Shown: one piece after another, positions 1 to 10,119 of the stretch | Layout of the letters: the number at the start of each line of letters is the position of its first letter | Numbering within the stretch: position 1 is the first letter of the stretch | From: Budorcas taxicolor | Taxonomy: Eukaryota; Chordata; Mammalia; Artiodactyla; Bovidae | NCBI RefSeq assembly: GCF_023091745.1 | Contig: NC_068912.1 | Coordinates: 57,564,567-57,628,566, forward strand | Direction of reading: 5' to 3' | Length of the DNA: 64,000 bases | Made by a program: the position numbers and the translations under genes | The notes under the pieces: generated by a model | Told to the model about the DNA's origin: nothing | What the model saw: the letters and a program-made list of their open reading frames with translations, nothing else | Databases searched by the model: none

Positions 1-125
1 TTCTCACCTCTTAAAATATGAAGAGTAATGCTTTTCTTGCTGTTTTCACAAATTCCATTTTATGTGGATGTGAGGGTTAAATGAGCAATGCATGTGAAAG
101 TACTTTGTAAACTTTACAATACTAG
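1..125 (+). repeat. MIR SINE remnant (3' half)
   Basis: The segment from about 60 to 120 reads like the MIR 3' half: a GGTTAAATGAG block, then ATGCATGTGAAAG and an AAACTTTACA stretch at the usual spacing. It is truncated by the window edge and diverged. Family assignment is from memory of the consensus. Confidence 0.45.
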
Positions 126-183
126 ACAATCAGGAATAGCATTATCTGATTTTGTTTGGCAGTAGGTAGAAGTGGGGAGGTGG

Positions 184-405
184 GGCTTCCCAGGTGACGG
201 TAGTGGTAAAGAATCTGCCTGCCACAGCAGGAGACGCAACAGACGCGAGTTCCATTCCTGGGTCCAGGGGAAGAGCCCCTAGAGGAGGAAATGGCAACCC
301 CCTCCAGTATTCTTGCCTGGAAAATTTCATGGACAGAGGATCCTGGTGGGCTACAGTCCATGGAGTCACAAAGAGTCAGACATGATTGAAGCGACTGAGC
401 AGACA
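184..405 (+). mobile_element. Bov-tA SINE
   Basis: The tRNA-Glu-like head begins with GGCTTCCCAGGTGACGG and is followed by the BovA body (GGAAATGGCAACCC, TATTCTTGCCTGG, GTGGGCTACAGTCC) and the 3' end shared with BovB LINEs (GAGTCAGACATGATTGAAG). Short open frames read through it on both strands, but these occur in every Bov-tA copy and are not genes. The flanks show no clear target duplication. Confidence 0.9.
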
Positions 406-1067
406 CATGCAGACATAAGGGGGAAGGTAGCACAAAACCACATGTCCTGTAATGTCAGTGATGGAAGCCAGTGGAAGGGAGCACGTGATAAGCTTCTAAA
501 AATTGTGCTTAATTGTTTTTTACTCAGTTACATGCTTCCAAGTGCTAAATCTCCTAGTCTCTCCTAATTATGCATCAGAACTAGTAGTGTTGCTTGACAT
601 TTGATCTGCACACCTGGCCTGAAGAGAATATCAATCCCAACTATATTCTTAGACTTGCTTTCCTGAATGACTTTTTGTCAACACATTTGCACCAGCTGTG
701 GCTGCAAAACCATATAAAGCAGCCATATTTAAATGCTTTAAACTCTAGTGAATAGAGTTTTTATTGGACCTAATAAAAACTTGCCAAATGGGATGTGTGA
801 TAACAAGACAAACTTCTGAACTAATTTTTGAATGGAATGTGTGGTAGAAGCTTTTTTTTAATCTTGTGAATTTTAATAATTTGATCAGTGTGTCCTTGGC
901 ATCTTGATTCTGATTTTCAGAACCAACTGTTTTATAATTCAAATAAGCCTAACATGTGGGTAAAATGTTCCTTTGGCACCAGACTTGGACTACACTGTTT
1001 TGGCTTTGAATCTCCCCTAAGTTTCTGAGAAGATGCTTCTAATAGACAGCCCTCTATTCCCTGTTAA
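406..1067. other. No gene seen; unassigned DNA
   Basis: This is AT-rich single-copy-looking sequence. The open frames are under 90 codons, and I see no splice-site, CpG or poly(A) pattern that would support an exon and no repeat family that I can name. Confidence 0.5.
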
Positions 1068-1289
1068 GGGTGTGTGTGTATTTGCACGCTCAGTCATATC
1101 CCACTCTTTGCTACCCTGTGGACTGTAGCCACCAGGTTCCCAAGTCCATAGCATTTTCCAGGCAAGAATACTGGAGTGGGCTGCCATTTCCTTCTCCAGA
1201 GGATCTTCCCAACCCAGGAATCGAACCCAGGACTCCTGTGTCTCCTGAATTGCAGGCAGATTCTTTACCACTGAGCTATCGGGGAAGCC
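1068..1289 (-). mobile_element. Bov-tA SINE
   Basis: The plus strand shows the SINE in reverse: a GTGTGTGTGTATTTGCACGC tail, then TCCAGGCAAGAATACTGGAG, then the reverse of the tRNA-like head ending GGGGAAGCC at 1289. It is close to full length and moderately diverged. Confidence 0.9.
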
Positions 1290-1589
1290 ATTAAAGGTAC
1301 TCCGCAACATGTTTTAGAAACAGTGTTGACTTTCTCAAATTAGGACACAAGCATTGAATTGGGCTTGCAAATAGAAACTGGGAGACCTACAGAATCCTAA
1401 ACTTGTAAGTTTCTCCTGAGATCATGGGATGAGATGAGAATGGACCAATAAATCTCATTTTCAAGACATGCAAGGCTTTAAACTACCAGAAATCCCCTCG
1501 AATCACACACAAAGGTGACAAAAACAACTCGAACTGAATATTGTCATTCATTTTCTAGAATTAAAATTATTGATAAGGATTTTTGATAA

Positions 1590-1735
1590 CACTACATTTA
1601 CTATGATGAGTCAGGCAGTGTACTAAGTACTTGGCATATGTTATCTTATATAACAACCCTGTGAAGTAATTATCCCAAAGCTTAGGCGACTGTTAAGGTC
1701 TAGCCACAGAACTGATTTTCTTAATCATGATGTTC
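1590..1735 (-). repeat. MIR SINE remnant
   Basis: The reverse complement of MIR is recognisable from AGGCAGTGTACTAAGTACTT, a TATAACAACCCTGTGAAG block and CTAGCCACAGA. It is heavily diverged, as expected for an ancient mammalian SINE. Confidence 0.65.
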
Positions 1736-1933
1736 CCCTGTTCTTTCATCTAAGCATAACACCTATTATATTCATTTAGGCTTTGTAATATTGTGTCATG
1801 GCAGGGATTCATTACTTTTCTTTCAAAATTTAAGAAGTATAAAATTTTAAGTAAATACATATGAACGATGTGGACATTTGGAGAACAAATGTTGACTTTT
1901 AAACTGTTGGTATTTAACTTGAACAATTCATCT

Positions 1934-1935
<2 letters not shown>

Positions 1936-1974
<39 letters not shown>
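1936..1974. repeat. (AT)n microsatellite
   Basis: This is an uninterrupted AT dinucleotide array of about 39 bases. A second array of the same unit lies 26 bases downstream, at 2001-2021. Such arrays are usually length-polymorphic. Confidence 0.97.
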
Positions 1975-1978
<4 letters not shown>

Positions 1979-2000
1979 GTACATTCTAATGTTCTCTTCT

Positions 2001-2021
2001 GATATATATATATATATATAT
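2001..2021. repeat. (AT)n microsatellite, second block
   Basis: This is a second AT array of about 21 bases, separated from the first by a short unique spacer holding ACATTCTAATGTTC. Confidence 0.95.
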
Positions 2022-2072
2022 GATGTTAGGCCAGTGTTGATATCTCTTAACTCCCAGTGGATGACAACATTT

Positions 2073-2115
2073 CACAAACATCCGTTTGACACACAAACAT
2101 CCGTTTGACACACAA
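2073..2115. repeat. 19-bp tandem repeat, about 2.3 copies
   Basis: The unit CACAAACATCCGTTTGACA repeats perfectly with a period of 19 and a partial third unit. It is a minor local duplication. Confidence 0.9.
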
Positions 2116-2544
2116 GCTGAACTCAGGATAATATCTAAGACAAAATAAATGTGTACAAGAGCCACCCTAGGTCTGTGCTTATGCAAGGCCGTTTTTTATT
2201 GTCATCTCATCTAATGAAGCTCATTGCTTGTGGAAATGCAATCAGTTCTTTAGGTGAAAAGAATTTCAGAATCCTGTATTTGCACACCAGCAGCCTCTCA
2301 AGGATAGAAATCTCAATTTGCTTACAACTCATGCAGTGGTGGTTCTGTCTCTGAATGAGCTTAGCCACTTCCCATCTTGGTATATTGAGGGTAACTTGAG
2401 TTTGAAAACCAGTCAGCTTTAATGACTTTATATTTGAAAGGAACATGAGCTGGTTATAAGTGTTTTATTAATTTTTTAATCTTAAAGAGTTGATATGGTC
2501 CTGCATGTAATCCAGTTGACTTGAAATAATATTTCCTGTAAGTG

Positions 2545-2600
2545 TTGGGTTGCCCAAAGAGTTCATTAGGGTTTTTCTATAACATTTTATTAACCCAATA
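2545..2600. mobile_element. Mariner-type DNA transposon remnant (MITE-like)
   Basis: The left end TTGGGTTGCCCAAAGAG, followed by TTCATTAGGGTTTTTCTATA, matches my recollection of the ruminant mariner terminal repeat, and the segment ends in AACCCAATA, the reverse of the left end. At about 56 bp it is a palindromic solo remnant with no transposase. Confidence 0.6.
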
Positions 2601-3132
2601 TTTAATTTTATTTGATATACTGTTTATTTTCAGTTCAACGTGGACATCTGTTGAAAGTCACTAGTCACATGGGTATATGCAGACATATTCTTGCCTAGAG
2701 CTGGGCATATATGAAAGTCAGGGAGTGGCTTAATAAACTGTGGTACAAACCACCAGGTGACTTCTTTCCTGAAGTGGATTTGTGAGGGCATTTCTGTGTT
2801 CTATTACTACATACATGTTAAATGTAAGGCTCGTATGATATGGAGACAAAAGGTCTTACTAACAAACTGTGATTGCATTTCAGTGGATATTTTCTATTCT
2901 CTTTGTCATAAATAATATTTTTGATTACGCATTTGATAGGAATTATCCATTTGCCCCCATAACTGACTTGGGAAATGTAAGGGATTCGGTCATTTAAAAA
3001 TATAGGGGGAATAACTGAACTCCTATGTGTTTAAAAAGTTACAGTATTTTTGTCTTAGGCAAAACATACACACTTTTGTATGTGAGAAGCAGTTCTTACA
3101 ATATGCAGTGTCTGTATATTCCAAAGGCAATA
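2601..3132. other. No gene seen; unassigned DNA
   Basis: This is AT-rich sequence between the mariner remnant and the Tigger1-type element. I see no open frame of note and no repeat I can name. Confidence 0.45.
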
Positions 3133-3546
3133 CAGGAATACCTTGTTTTATCATGCTTCGCTTTATTTCACTTTTCAGATAATACGTTTTTTACATATTA
3201 AATTTTGTAGCAATCCTGTATCAAGCAAGCTTATCGGTGTCATTTTTCCAGCAGCGTTTTCTTAATGTGTCTGTATCACATTTTGGTGACACAGTATTTT
3301 TTTTAATTTTTATATAAAATCATTATTATATTTGTTAGGATTTTCTGTGATCAGTGATCTTCAGTATTACTACTGTAATTGTTTTGGGATGCCATGAGCC
3401 ACTATACTCATAAAGGTAGCGAACTTAATCATGTGTTCTATCCGCTCCACCGATGGGCTATTTTCTTATCTCTCTCCCTCTTCTTGGGCCTCCCTATTCC
3501 CTGAGATATGATAATATTGAAAATTAGACCAATTAATAGCCCTAAA

Positions 3547-5455
3547 ATCACCTCTGAGCGTTCAAGTGAAAGGAAGAGTCACAAATCTCTTACTCTAAGT
3601 CAAAGCCAAAAATGATTAAGCTTAGTGAGGAAGGCATATCAAAAGCTGAAACAGGCCAAAAGCTAGGCCTCTTGCACCGAACAGATAACCAAGTTTTGAA
3701 TGCAAAGGAAACATTTTTGAGCAAAATGAAAAGTGCTACTGCAGTAAATGTGCAAAAATTATAAGAGAATAAAAGAGTCTTACTACTGCTATGGAAAAAG
3801 TTTCAGTGGTCTGCAAAGAAGACCAAACCAGCTAGGATATTCCCTTAGTCTAAAGTCTCATCCAAAACCAGACCCTAACTCTCTTCGGTCCTGTGATGGC
3901 TGAGACAAGTGTGGAAGCTGCGAAAAAAAGGTTGAAGCTAGCAGAGGTTGGTTCATGAGATTTAAGGGAAATGGCCACCTCCATTACACAGCGTGCAAGG
4001 TGAAGCAGCAAGTGCTGATGTAGAAGCTACAGTAAGTTATCCTAATTTCTAGTTCAGATAATTAATGATTTTGGCTTCATTAAACAACAGAATTTCAGTG
4101 TATATGAAGCAGCCTTGTATTAGTAGAAGATACCATCTGAGACTCATAGCTGGCTAGGATAAAGTCAATGCCTGGCTTCAAAGTTTCAAACTACAAGTTG
4201 ACTCTCTTTTTAGGGGCTAAAGCAGCTGGTGACTTTCAGTTGAAGCCAATGCCCATTTGCCTTTCCAAAAGTCTTAGGATCCTTAAGAAGTAGGCTAAAT
4301 CTGCTCTGCCCATAATCTATAAATGGAACAGCAAGTGCTGTCCTGGATGATAGGATGTTACAACATGATTTACAGAATATTTTAAGCCCCCTGTTGTGGG
4401 AATTCCCTGTCAGTCCAGTGGTTAGGATTTGATGCTTTCACTGCCATGGCTGAAGTGTTTCAATTCCTGCTCAGGGAAGTAAGATCCTGAAAGCCAAGTG
4501 GTGTGGCAAAACACAAATTAACAAAAGACAAGCCCCCCCAAAGCCAACTCACTGTTGAGACGTACTGCTCAGAAGAAAAAAAAATATTCCTTTCAAAATA
4601 TTGTTAAATATTTTGACTATTCAACATGCACCTCATCACCCAAGAGCCCTAATGGAGATGTAAATGAAATTCAACATAGCATCCATTCTGCAGCCCATGG
4701 ATTAAGGGATTTCGACTGCGAAGTTTTATATTGAAGAAATATGTTTCAGAAGGCTTTGGCTACCGTAGATGATGACTCCTGCGATGGATCTAAGCAAAGT
4801 AAATTGAAAACCTCCTGGAAAGGATTCACCATTCTAGATGCCATCAAGAATATTTGTGACTAATGGGAAGAGGTCAAAATATCAATGTGAATAGGAGTCT
4901 GGAAGAAGTTAATTTCAATCCTCATGGATGATTTTGAGGGATTCAAGACTTCAGGAGAGGAAGTAACTGCCGAAGTGGTAGAAAGAGCAGGAGACCTAGA
5001 ATCAGAAGTGGAGCCTGAAGAGGTGACTGAATTACTGCAGTCTTATGCTATACCTAAGAGAGGAGGAGGTGCTTTTTATGGATGAGCAAAGAAACTGGTT
5101 TCTTTAGATAAAATCTACTCCTAGTGAAGATGCCATGAAGATGAAATGACAACAGAGAATTTAGAATATTATATAAACTGAGTTGACTAAGCAGCAGGAG
5201 AGAATTTACTCCAATATTGAAAGAAGTTCTACTGTGGGTAAAATGCTCTCAGCTCTGCATACCACAGACAAACTGTTCATGAAAGGAAGAGTCAATTGAT
5301 GTGGCAAATTTCACTGTTGTCTTATTTTAAGAAATTGCTGCCAAGACCCCAACCTTCAGGAACCACCACCCTGATCAGTAAGCAGCCATTAACATGGAGG
5401 TAGAGCCCTCCACTGGCAAAAAGATTATGAAGGCTCTGATGATAGTGTTTTTTAG
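3547..5455 (+). pseudogene. Tigger1-type transposase pseudogene
   Basis: This is the remnant of a pogo-like transposase (N-terminal helix-turn-helix DNA binding, then a DDE-type catalytic domain) that once cut and pasted the element at TA sites. The expected start ATG now reads ATC at 3547-3549, just before the segment that in the family encodes ASKCSSERK-like residues (here CTGAGCGTTCAAGTGAAAGG). The rest can be followed by similarity (GAAACAGGCCAAAAGCTAGG, CATCCATTCTGCAGCCCATG, GTTCTACTGTGGGTAAAATG) but has many stops and indels, and a SINE interrupts it at 4397-4540. No frame stays open for a useful length, so no protein can be made. Confidence 0.8.
4397..4540 (+). mobile_element. CHR-type tRNA-derived SINE inside Tigger1
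   Basis: TGGGAATTCCCTGTCAGTCC, then GTGGTTAGGATTTGATGCTT, TCACTGCCATGG and a GGCAAAACACAAATTAAC tail match the CHR SINE of cetartiodactyls. The flanks carry an imperfect duplication of the Tigger sequence (AAGCCCCCTGTTG on the left, AAGCCAACTCACTGTTG on the right), so it inserted after the transposon had settled. Confidence 0.8.
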
Positions 5456-5649
5456 CAATAAAGATATTCTTAAGATATGTACATTGTTTTTTAAGATATA
5501 ATGCTGTTATACACTGAAATATGCTACAGTATAGCATAAACAAAAATTTTATATGAGCTTGGAAACCAAAAATTTCATGTGATTTGTTTAGTCTCAGTAT
5601 GTTTTATTGGGTGGTATAGAAGCAAATCCACATATCTTCAAGTTTCATG

Positions 5650-6011
5650 AAATCAGGATTTTTGTTGCTGTTAAAAGACTTATCCCAATAAATTATTAAT
5701 ATCTGCAACTTTCCCTGCACCTCATACCCTTTTCAGAGGTTTAGGGGATTAGGAAGTGGGGCCTGTTAAGTAGGAAGCTGGCTACTTCCTAGAACTCAGG
5801 GGCATTGTAAGGAGTCTTGGTGCCAAGTACTGCCACCTGTTGAGAAGAACACTATCAACTAGTATTCTTTCTGAGCAAGACAAGGATGAGTTAAAACTAT
5901 AGAAGCCCCATAGACCAGGCTTCTGCCCCTAGAATGTTTCAGAGAATTCCAGGTCAGATCAGTAGATCCTACTGGGAAGAACATTTCTAATCCTCAATAA
6001 TTGTAAGAAGT
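5650..6011. other. No gene seen; unassigned DNA
   Basis: I recognise no coding or repeat feature. The last ten bases form the left target duplication of the next SINE. Confidence 0.45.
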
Positions 6012-6223
6012 TGTTGTTTAGTCACTAAGTCATGTCCAACTCTTTTGTGACCCCACGGATGGTAACCCTCTAGGATCTTCTCTCCTGGGGATTCTCCAGG
6101 CAAGAATACTGGGAGTGGATTACAATTTCTTTCTCCAGGAGACCTTCCTGACTCAGGGATTGAACCTGTGTCTCCTGCGATGGCAGGCAGGTTCTTTACT
6201 ACTGAGCCACCCGGGGAGCCCTC
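6012..6223 (-). mobile_element. Bov-tA SINE with 10-bp target duplication
   Basis: This is the reverse of a full Bov-tA: TTGTTTAGTCACTAAGTCAT tail, ATTCTCCAGGCAAGAATACT body and ACTGAGCCACCCGGGGAGCC head. Perfect 10-bp duplications TGTAAGAAGT flank it at 6002-6011 and 6224-6233. Confidence 0.93.
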
Positions 6224-6274
6224 TGTAAGAAGTATTAGAGGAGAAGAGCTTGGCCTCATTGACTGATTTAGAGC

Positions 6275-6430
6275 AAATTAAGCTCTAAGCCTCTGTTTCC
6301 TCTTCCAAATAATGATGTAGATGATACATAGGTATCATAGGACTATTTGAGAGTTGAATGAAAAAAACATGCAGATACTTACCACAATGCCTAACATATA
6401 TTAAGCCTTCACTAAATGACAACAATTCCT
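6275..6430 (+). repeat. MIR SINE remnant (3' half)
   Basis: AGCCTCTGTTTCCTCTTCCAAATAATGATG, read with allowance for divergence, is the MIR core. It is followed by a GAGAGTTGAATGAAAAAA block and a CACAATGCCTAACATATATT end. This is an old, diverged copy. Confidence 0.6.
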
Positions 6431-6591
6431 TATATTTTACATAAAAACATACTTTGAATCAGCCATTTGTTGGTTTGTGAAATTCTTGTTCTTGCCAGAA
6501 GCAGTCAAACTGGAGTAATAATTTATTTCATTGAGTGTTAAATTTGCTGTAGGAAAAAAGTTTCAGAACACTGTACCAGTGCATCAGCAAC

Positions 6592-6720
6592 CTCCCAGGC
6601 CAGAATACTGGAGTGGGTAGCCTTTCCCCTCTCCAGGGGATCTTCTCAACCCAGGGATCGAACCCGGGTCTCCTGTGTTGAGGGTGGATTCTTTACCAGC
6701 TGAGCCACAAGGGAAGCCCA
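6592..6720 (-). mobile_element. Bov-tA SINE, partial (copy 1 of a tandem pair)
   Basis: This is the reverse of a Bov-tA head and part of its body: GCCAGAATACTGGAGTGGG, CTCAACCCAGGGATCGAACC and CAGCTGAGCCACAAGGGAAGCC. The 3' half is missing. A second partial head follows directly at 6721. Confidence 0.88.
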
Positions 6721-6802
6721 AGACTACTGGAGTGGGTAGCCGAACCAGGGTCTCCTGCATTGCAGGTGGATTCTTTACCAACTGAGCTACCAGGGAAGGC
6801 CC
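6721..6802 (-). mobile_element. Bov-tA SINE, partial (copy 2 of a tandem pair)
   Basis: After AAGACTACTGGAGTGGGTAGCC the reverse tRNA-like head repeats (AACCAGGGTCTCCTGCATTG, ACTGAGCTACCAGGGAAGG). An internal deletion removed the region around the GATCTTCTC block. It may be a tandem duplication of copy 1 or an independent insertion into it. Confidence 0.82.
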
Positions 6803-7389
6803 TAAAAACAACCCAAAGAAGCAAAATGCACAAAATTTTCATTATCATGTTCCTACTACCCTTGGAAAGTGTTTGCTCATATGGCCTATCTCCAATATAA
6901 GTTGAATTAATGTCATCTGTGCTGGAAAAAAATCATCTGTTTGCTATCCATAAATGTATTCATGATTTATCTTACCTTTCATTGCATTTTCTCTAGAGAA
7001 TAGCTTCAGCAAATTGTTTTTTCTTTACAGTTCAGTTTCAGTTTATACTCTAAAACTGTTAATAGAGAGACAAATGAAATAGTAAAGGTCCACAGCCCTA
7101 CTCAGTGTATTTGGGTAAAAGAAACAATTGGGCAGTGGTAGCTGTGGTAATAATGAGGCAATGTGAAATGTATTTCTGTTTGCTTAAAGTCCACAGATTG
7201 CCAAGAATTTATGAGGAAACCAATAGTATTAATCTCTTTACTAATATTTCCTGAATTTTCAAGGGAGGTCTTCCATAATACATTATACCATGAAATCAAT
7301 AGTTCTTTGTTAAGTATGGTACCTAATTTCACAGCATTGATTTCTGCTCGCCTAAAATCTCAGACCACACTGAGGAGCAAGTCTCTAGA
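6803..7389. other. No gene seen; unassigned DNA
   Basis: This is AT-rich sequence. Overlapping short frames at 7102-7332 (minus) and 7163-7447 (plus) are mirror frames with no recognisable domain. Confidence 0.45.
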
Positions 7390-7580
7390 GCACTGGTTTT
7401 CAAATTGGCTTCATACAAATTGCCTGGGGAACTTCGAAAAATCTTGATGCCTCTGTCCTCCTTTTCTGGTGGGAAATTCCCATCCCACACAAGCATTTGG
7501 GAGCTTTTATTGTCATCCTCAGCCTTCCTGGCCTCAATCAGTAGGTGTCAGGAGAGACCCACATGCTTGGAATAAGACCA
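7390..7580 (+). mobile_element. hAT-type DNA element remnant (MER5-like)
   Basis: The left end CACTGGTTTTCAAATTGG resembles the CAGTGGTTCTCAA terminal repeat of MER5/MER20-type hAT elements. The next block, TTGCCTGGGGAACTTCGAAAA, and GATGCCTCTGTCCTCC follow the MER5 order. I cannot see the right terminal repeat, so the end is approximate. Confidence 0.5.
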
Positions 7581-8334
7581 CTCCTCTCCAGGCTTGGGGA
7601 TTTCACGTGTTGCCTGAAACATGACGAAAAGCAAAGATGAAAGACAAGAATACGTGTGTCATCAGAATCATGCAGCCACTCCAGAAATATTCCAAGTATC
7701 CCTCCAAGTCACAAAATAAACCAAGATTCTGTGGTGTTTCCTAAGTATTTTTGAACAGCTTAAAAGAATTGAGTCTGTCTGCATTTTCCATACTGGATTA
7801 TTATGTCTGTCTGTAACAGTCTCTTCCTGGCACAGTGATATGTCTTAATTAACGTTAAGAATTATATTCACAGAAGATAAATATTGGAATGGGGACGGAG
7901 GAAAATGAAAGCATGTCGATGACTTGTATCCCAGCTACTAAGATACTAACATAGAAGAGACAAAGGCTGATAATTGTCTGTAATCACATTTTTCCTTTTA
8001 CATTTCATTTTGAAAAAATACAACTCTTCAGAAAAGTTGAAAAATTGGTACAGTAGAACCCATATGCCTTTCACATATGGTCATCACTTTTACATAGTTT
8101 GTTTCATCCTCCCATTTGTTGTTGCTGTTGAATCACTTGCAAGAAGAAGCCATCATGGCACTCCACCCCAAAATACTTTGGTACATGTCATCTCAGAGTC
8201 GACATTCTTCTAAAAATAACTGAATAGCATTATCAATGAACAAAATTTTAATATATATAATGCATATTTGAATTTTCCCTACTAAATTCAGTCTTTTGTA
8301 GCTCCCAATATTTATAAATTTTAATATTTTCCAT
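7581..8334. other. No gene seen; unassigned DNA
   Basis: The open frames are under 80 codons and lack any recognisable domain. I see no named repeat. Confidence 0.4.
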
Positions 8335-8480
8335 TTTTTGCATTATTTATTTTGAAACTGAAGTATAGTTTATTTACAATATAATGTTAGTTCCATGTGT
8401 ACAGCATGGTGATTCCATATTTTTATAGATTATATTCATTTAAAGTTATTTCAAAATAATGGCTGTATTTCCCTGAGCTG
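8335..8480 (-). mobile_element. L1 LINE 3' end fragment
   Basis: The plus strand reads the reverse of the artiodactyl L1 3' end: ACTGAAGTATAGTTTATTTA, TCCATGTGTACAGCATGG and TATTTCCCTGAGCTGTGC. This corresponds to the known sense phrase in which the L1 ends shortly before its poly(A). The copy is only about 145 bp and is 5'-truncated. Confidence 0.75.
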
Positions 8481-9074
8481 TGCTATGTTATTATCTTGAC
8501 AGATTTTTAAAGAGACTCCTGTTTAGTTGTGAGGATAGATTTTATCATTCAAATTAGTTAAATATCAGTAAGTCACATATGTTGACAAGTCTTAAGTATT
8601 TCTTCTATTTGTGGAATGGAGTTAAAAGCTTTGTGTTTTTTCCCTCAAATTTAGCAAAAAAAGAAAATACTGCAGTTAAGATAACTTTGTTTTGCATCAA
8701 GGAGTATTTATTTAGGGATTTCTTATCTTGGGCTGATTTATCAGACCCATGGAAGACAGGAAATTATGTCTGCGGAGTATTGAACAGTTAATATGTAGTA
8801 GTCGACTTCCGCTGTATTAGTAGCCTCTAACTTTACCTGAAGATCTGAAATTATGTGTGAATATTGCTGATGAAGTCAAATAAGATGGATGTCTCTCTTT
8901 TTCTAAGTAGAGTTTTCTTTTATGATAAATTTATATGAATTGATTCATATATCTCCATGGCTACATGTAAAATATTTTTAATGCTACTCCACCAAGACTT
9001 TTCAACAGCTTCTTTTTATGTGATGAATGATCTTTTAATGATATTAAACTATATATAAAAATGTAATCTTAGAT
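8481..9074. other. No gene seen; unassigned DNA
   Basis: This is AT-rich sequence with one short frame at 8579-8791 and no domain. No repeat was recognised. Confidence 0.4.
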
Positions 9075-9155
9075 GCTGAAGTGACATGGATGGACCTAGA
9101 GATTGCCATGCTGAATAAAGGAAGTCACACACAAATGGCATGTGATATCACTTAT

Positions 9156-9290
9156 TGGAGGAGGAAATGGCAACCCGCTCCAGTATTCTTGCCTGGAGAA
9201 AACCCATGAACAGAGGAGCCTGGCGGGCTACAGTCCACAGGGTCGCAAAGAGCTGGATACAACTTAGTGACTAAATAACAACAACAGAAA
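9156..9290 (+). mobile_element. Bov-tA SINE, 5'-truncated, inside L1
   Basis: The body begins at GGAGGAGGAAATGGCAACC and runs through TATTCTTGCCTGGAGAAAAC to CAACTTAGTGACTAAATAAC with an AAC-rich tail. The tRNA-like head is missing. Confidence 0.88.
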
Positions 9291-9385
9291 AAACAGAAAT
9301 AGGGTCCAGAAGTAGAAAACAAATTTATGGTTACCAAGTGGGAAGGAGTTGGGGGAAGGATAAATTGGGAGATTGGGACTAACAT

Positions 9386-9609
9386 GCATGTGTGTGTGCT
9401 CCGTCTCACAGCTGTATCCGACTCTTTACGACTCTATAGGCTGTGGCCCTTCAGGCTCCTCTGTCCATGGAATTTTCCAGGCAAGAAGAGTAGAGTGGGT
9501 TTCCATTTCTTCTTCCAGGGGGTCTTTCTGATCCAAGGATCAAACCCGAGTCTCCTGTGTCTCCTATATTGCAGGCGGATTCTTTGCTTGAGCCTTAGGG
9601 GAACCCCAA
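9386..9609 (-). mobile_element. Bov-tA SINE inside L1, with 11-bp target duplication
   Basis: This is the reverse of a complete Bov-tA: GTGTGTGTGCTCCGTCTCAC tail, TTTTCCAGGCAAGAAGAGTA body and a degenerate head GCTTGAGCCTTAGGGGAACC. The flanks GGGACTAACAT (9375-9385) and GGGATTGACAT (9610-9620) are an 11-bp target duplication with two differences. Confidence 0.88.
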
Positions 9610-10119
9610 GGGATTGACATATACATACTGCTATATATAAAATAGATGATTAATAAGAACCAACTGTATAGTACAGGAAACTGCTCAACAGTCTGTAATG
9701 ACCTAAATGTGAATATAATCTAAAAAAGAATGGCTATATGTATTGTACCTGGTTGTCCAGAAGTTCCCTTCAGACTTAGAGTGTTCCTAGTGATAACTGA
9801 GTCTTCTGAATAAAGTTTGGTTTCTCCATTTCATCTTAGTAACACTCCAGTATTTACCCTAGTCAGGTCTCCTAGTTTGATTCCAGGATTTCCTACTCAG
9901 ACTATATGGAGTGCTTCCACTTAACTTGTCTCAGCACCATGGTTAGCAGTTAGATAATGGGATCTTGACATTATTCTTATATATTTGTTGCAAATATAGT
10001 TCCCATTGATCCTTTTTATATATTTGAGTTCATTTTTCCATAACTGATTCCATGGTTTGTACTGTTTTTATCAGGTTTTAAGATTATAGTTATGCTAACT
10101 CGCTAAAATGAATCGGAGT

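Larger units (their letters stand above)
3133..5649 (+). mobile_element. Tigger1-type (pogo/Tc-mariner) DNA transposon, decayed
   Basis: The left end CAGGAATACCTTGTTTTATC sits next to a TA and resembles the Tigger terminal repeat. The interior follows the Tigger1 order that I know: a 5' untranslated part with a GTGATCAGTGATCTTCAG-like block, the transposase region, a stop region near 5440-5455 (TTTTTTAGCAATAAAG) and a degenerate right end near 5649. A CHR SINE interrupts it at 4397-4540. Such elements moved in early eutherian time and are dead. Confidence 0.85.
9075..9765 (+). mobile_element. L1 LINE 3' end, split by two SINEs
   Basis: The L1 3' end can be read through three pieces. First, ACATGGATGGACCTAGAGAT and TGTGATATCACTTATTGGAG run up to about 9155. 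Then AACAAATTTATGGTTACCAA and GATAAATTGGGAGATTGGG run to 9385. Finally TACTGCTATATATAAAATAG, CTGTAATGACCTAAATG and AAGAATGGCTATATGTA run to about 9760. Two Bov-tA SINEs in opposite orientation separate the pieces. Confidence 0.85.

Noticed and set aside
184..405. tRNA genes in the SINE heads here and elsewhere
   Set aside because: The heads are tRNA-Glu-derived but belong to Bov-tA or CHR SINEs, with bodies and tails attached and degenerate promoter boxes.
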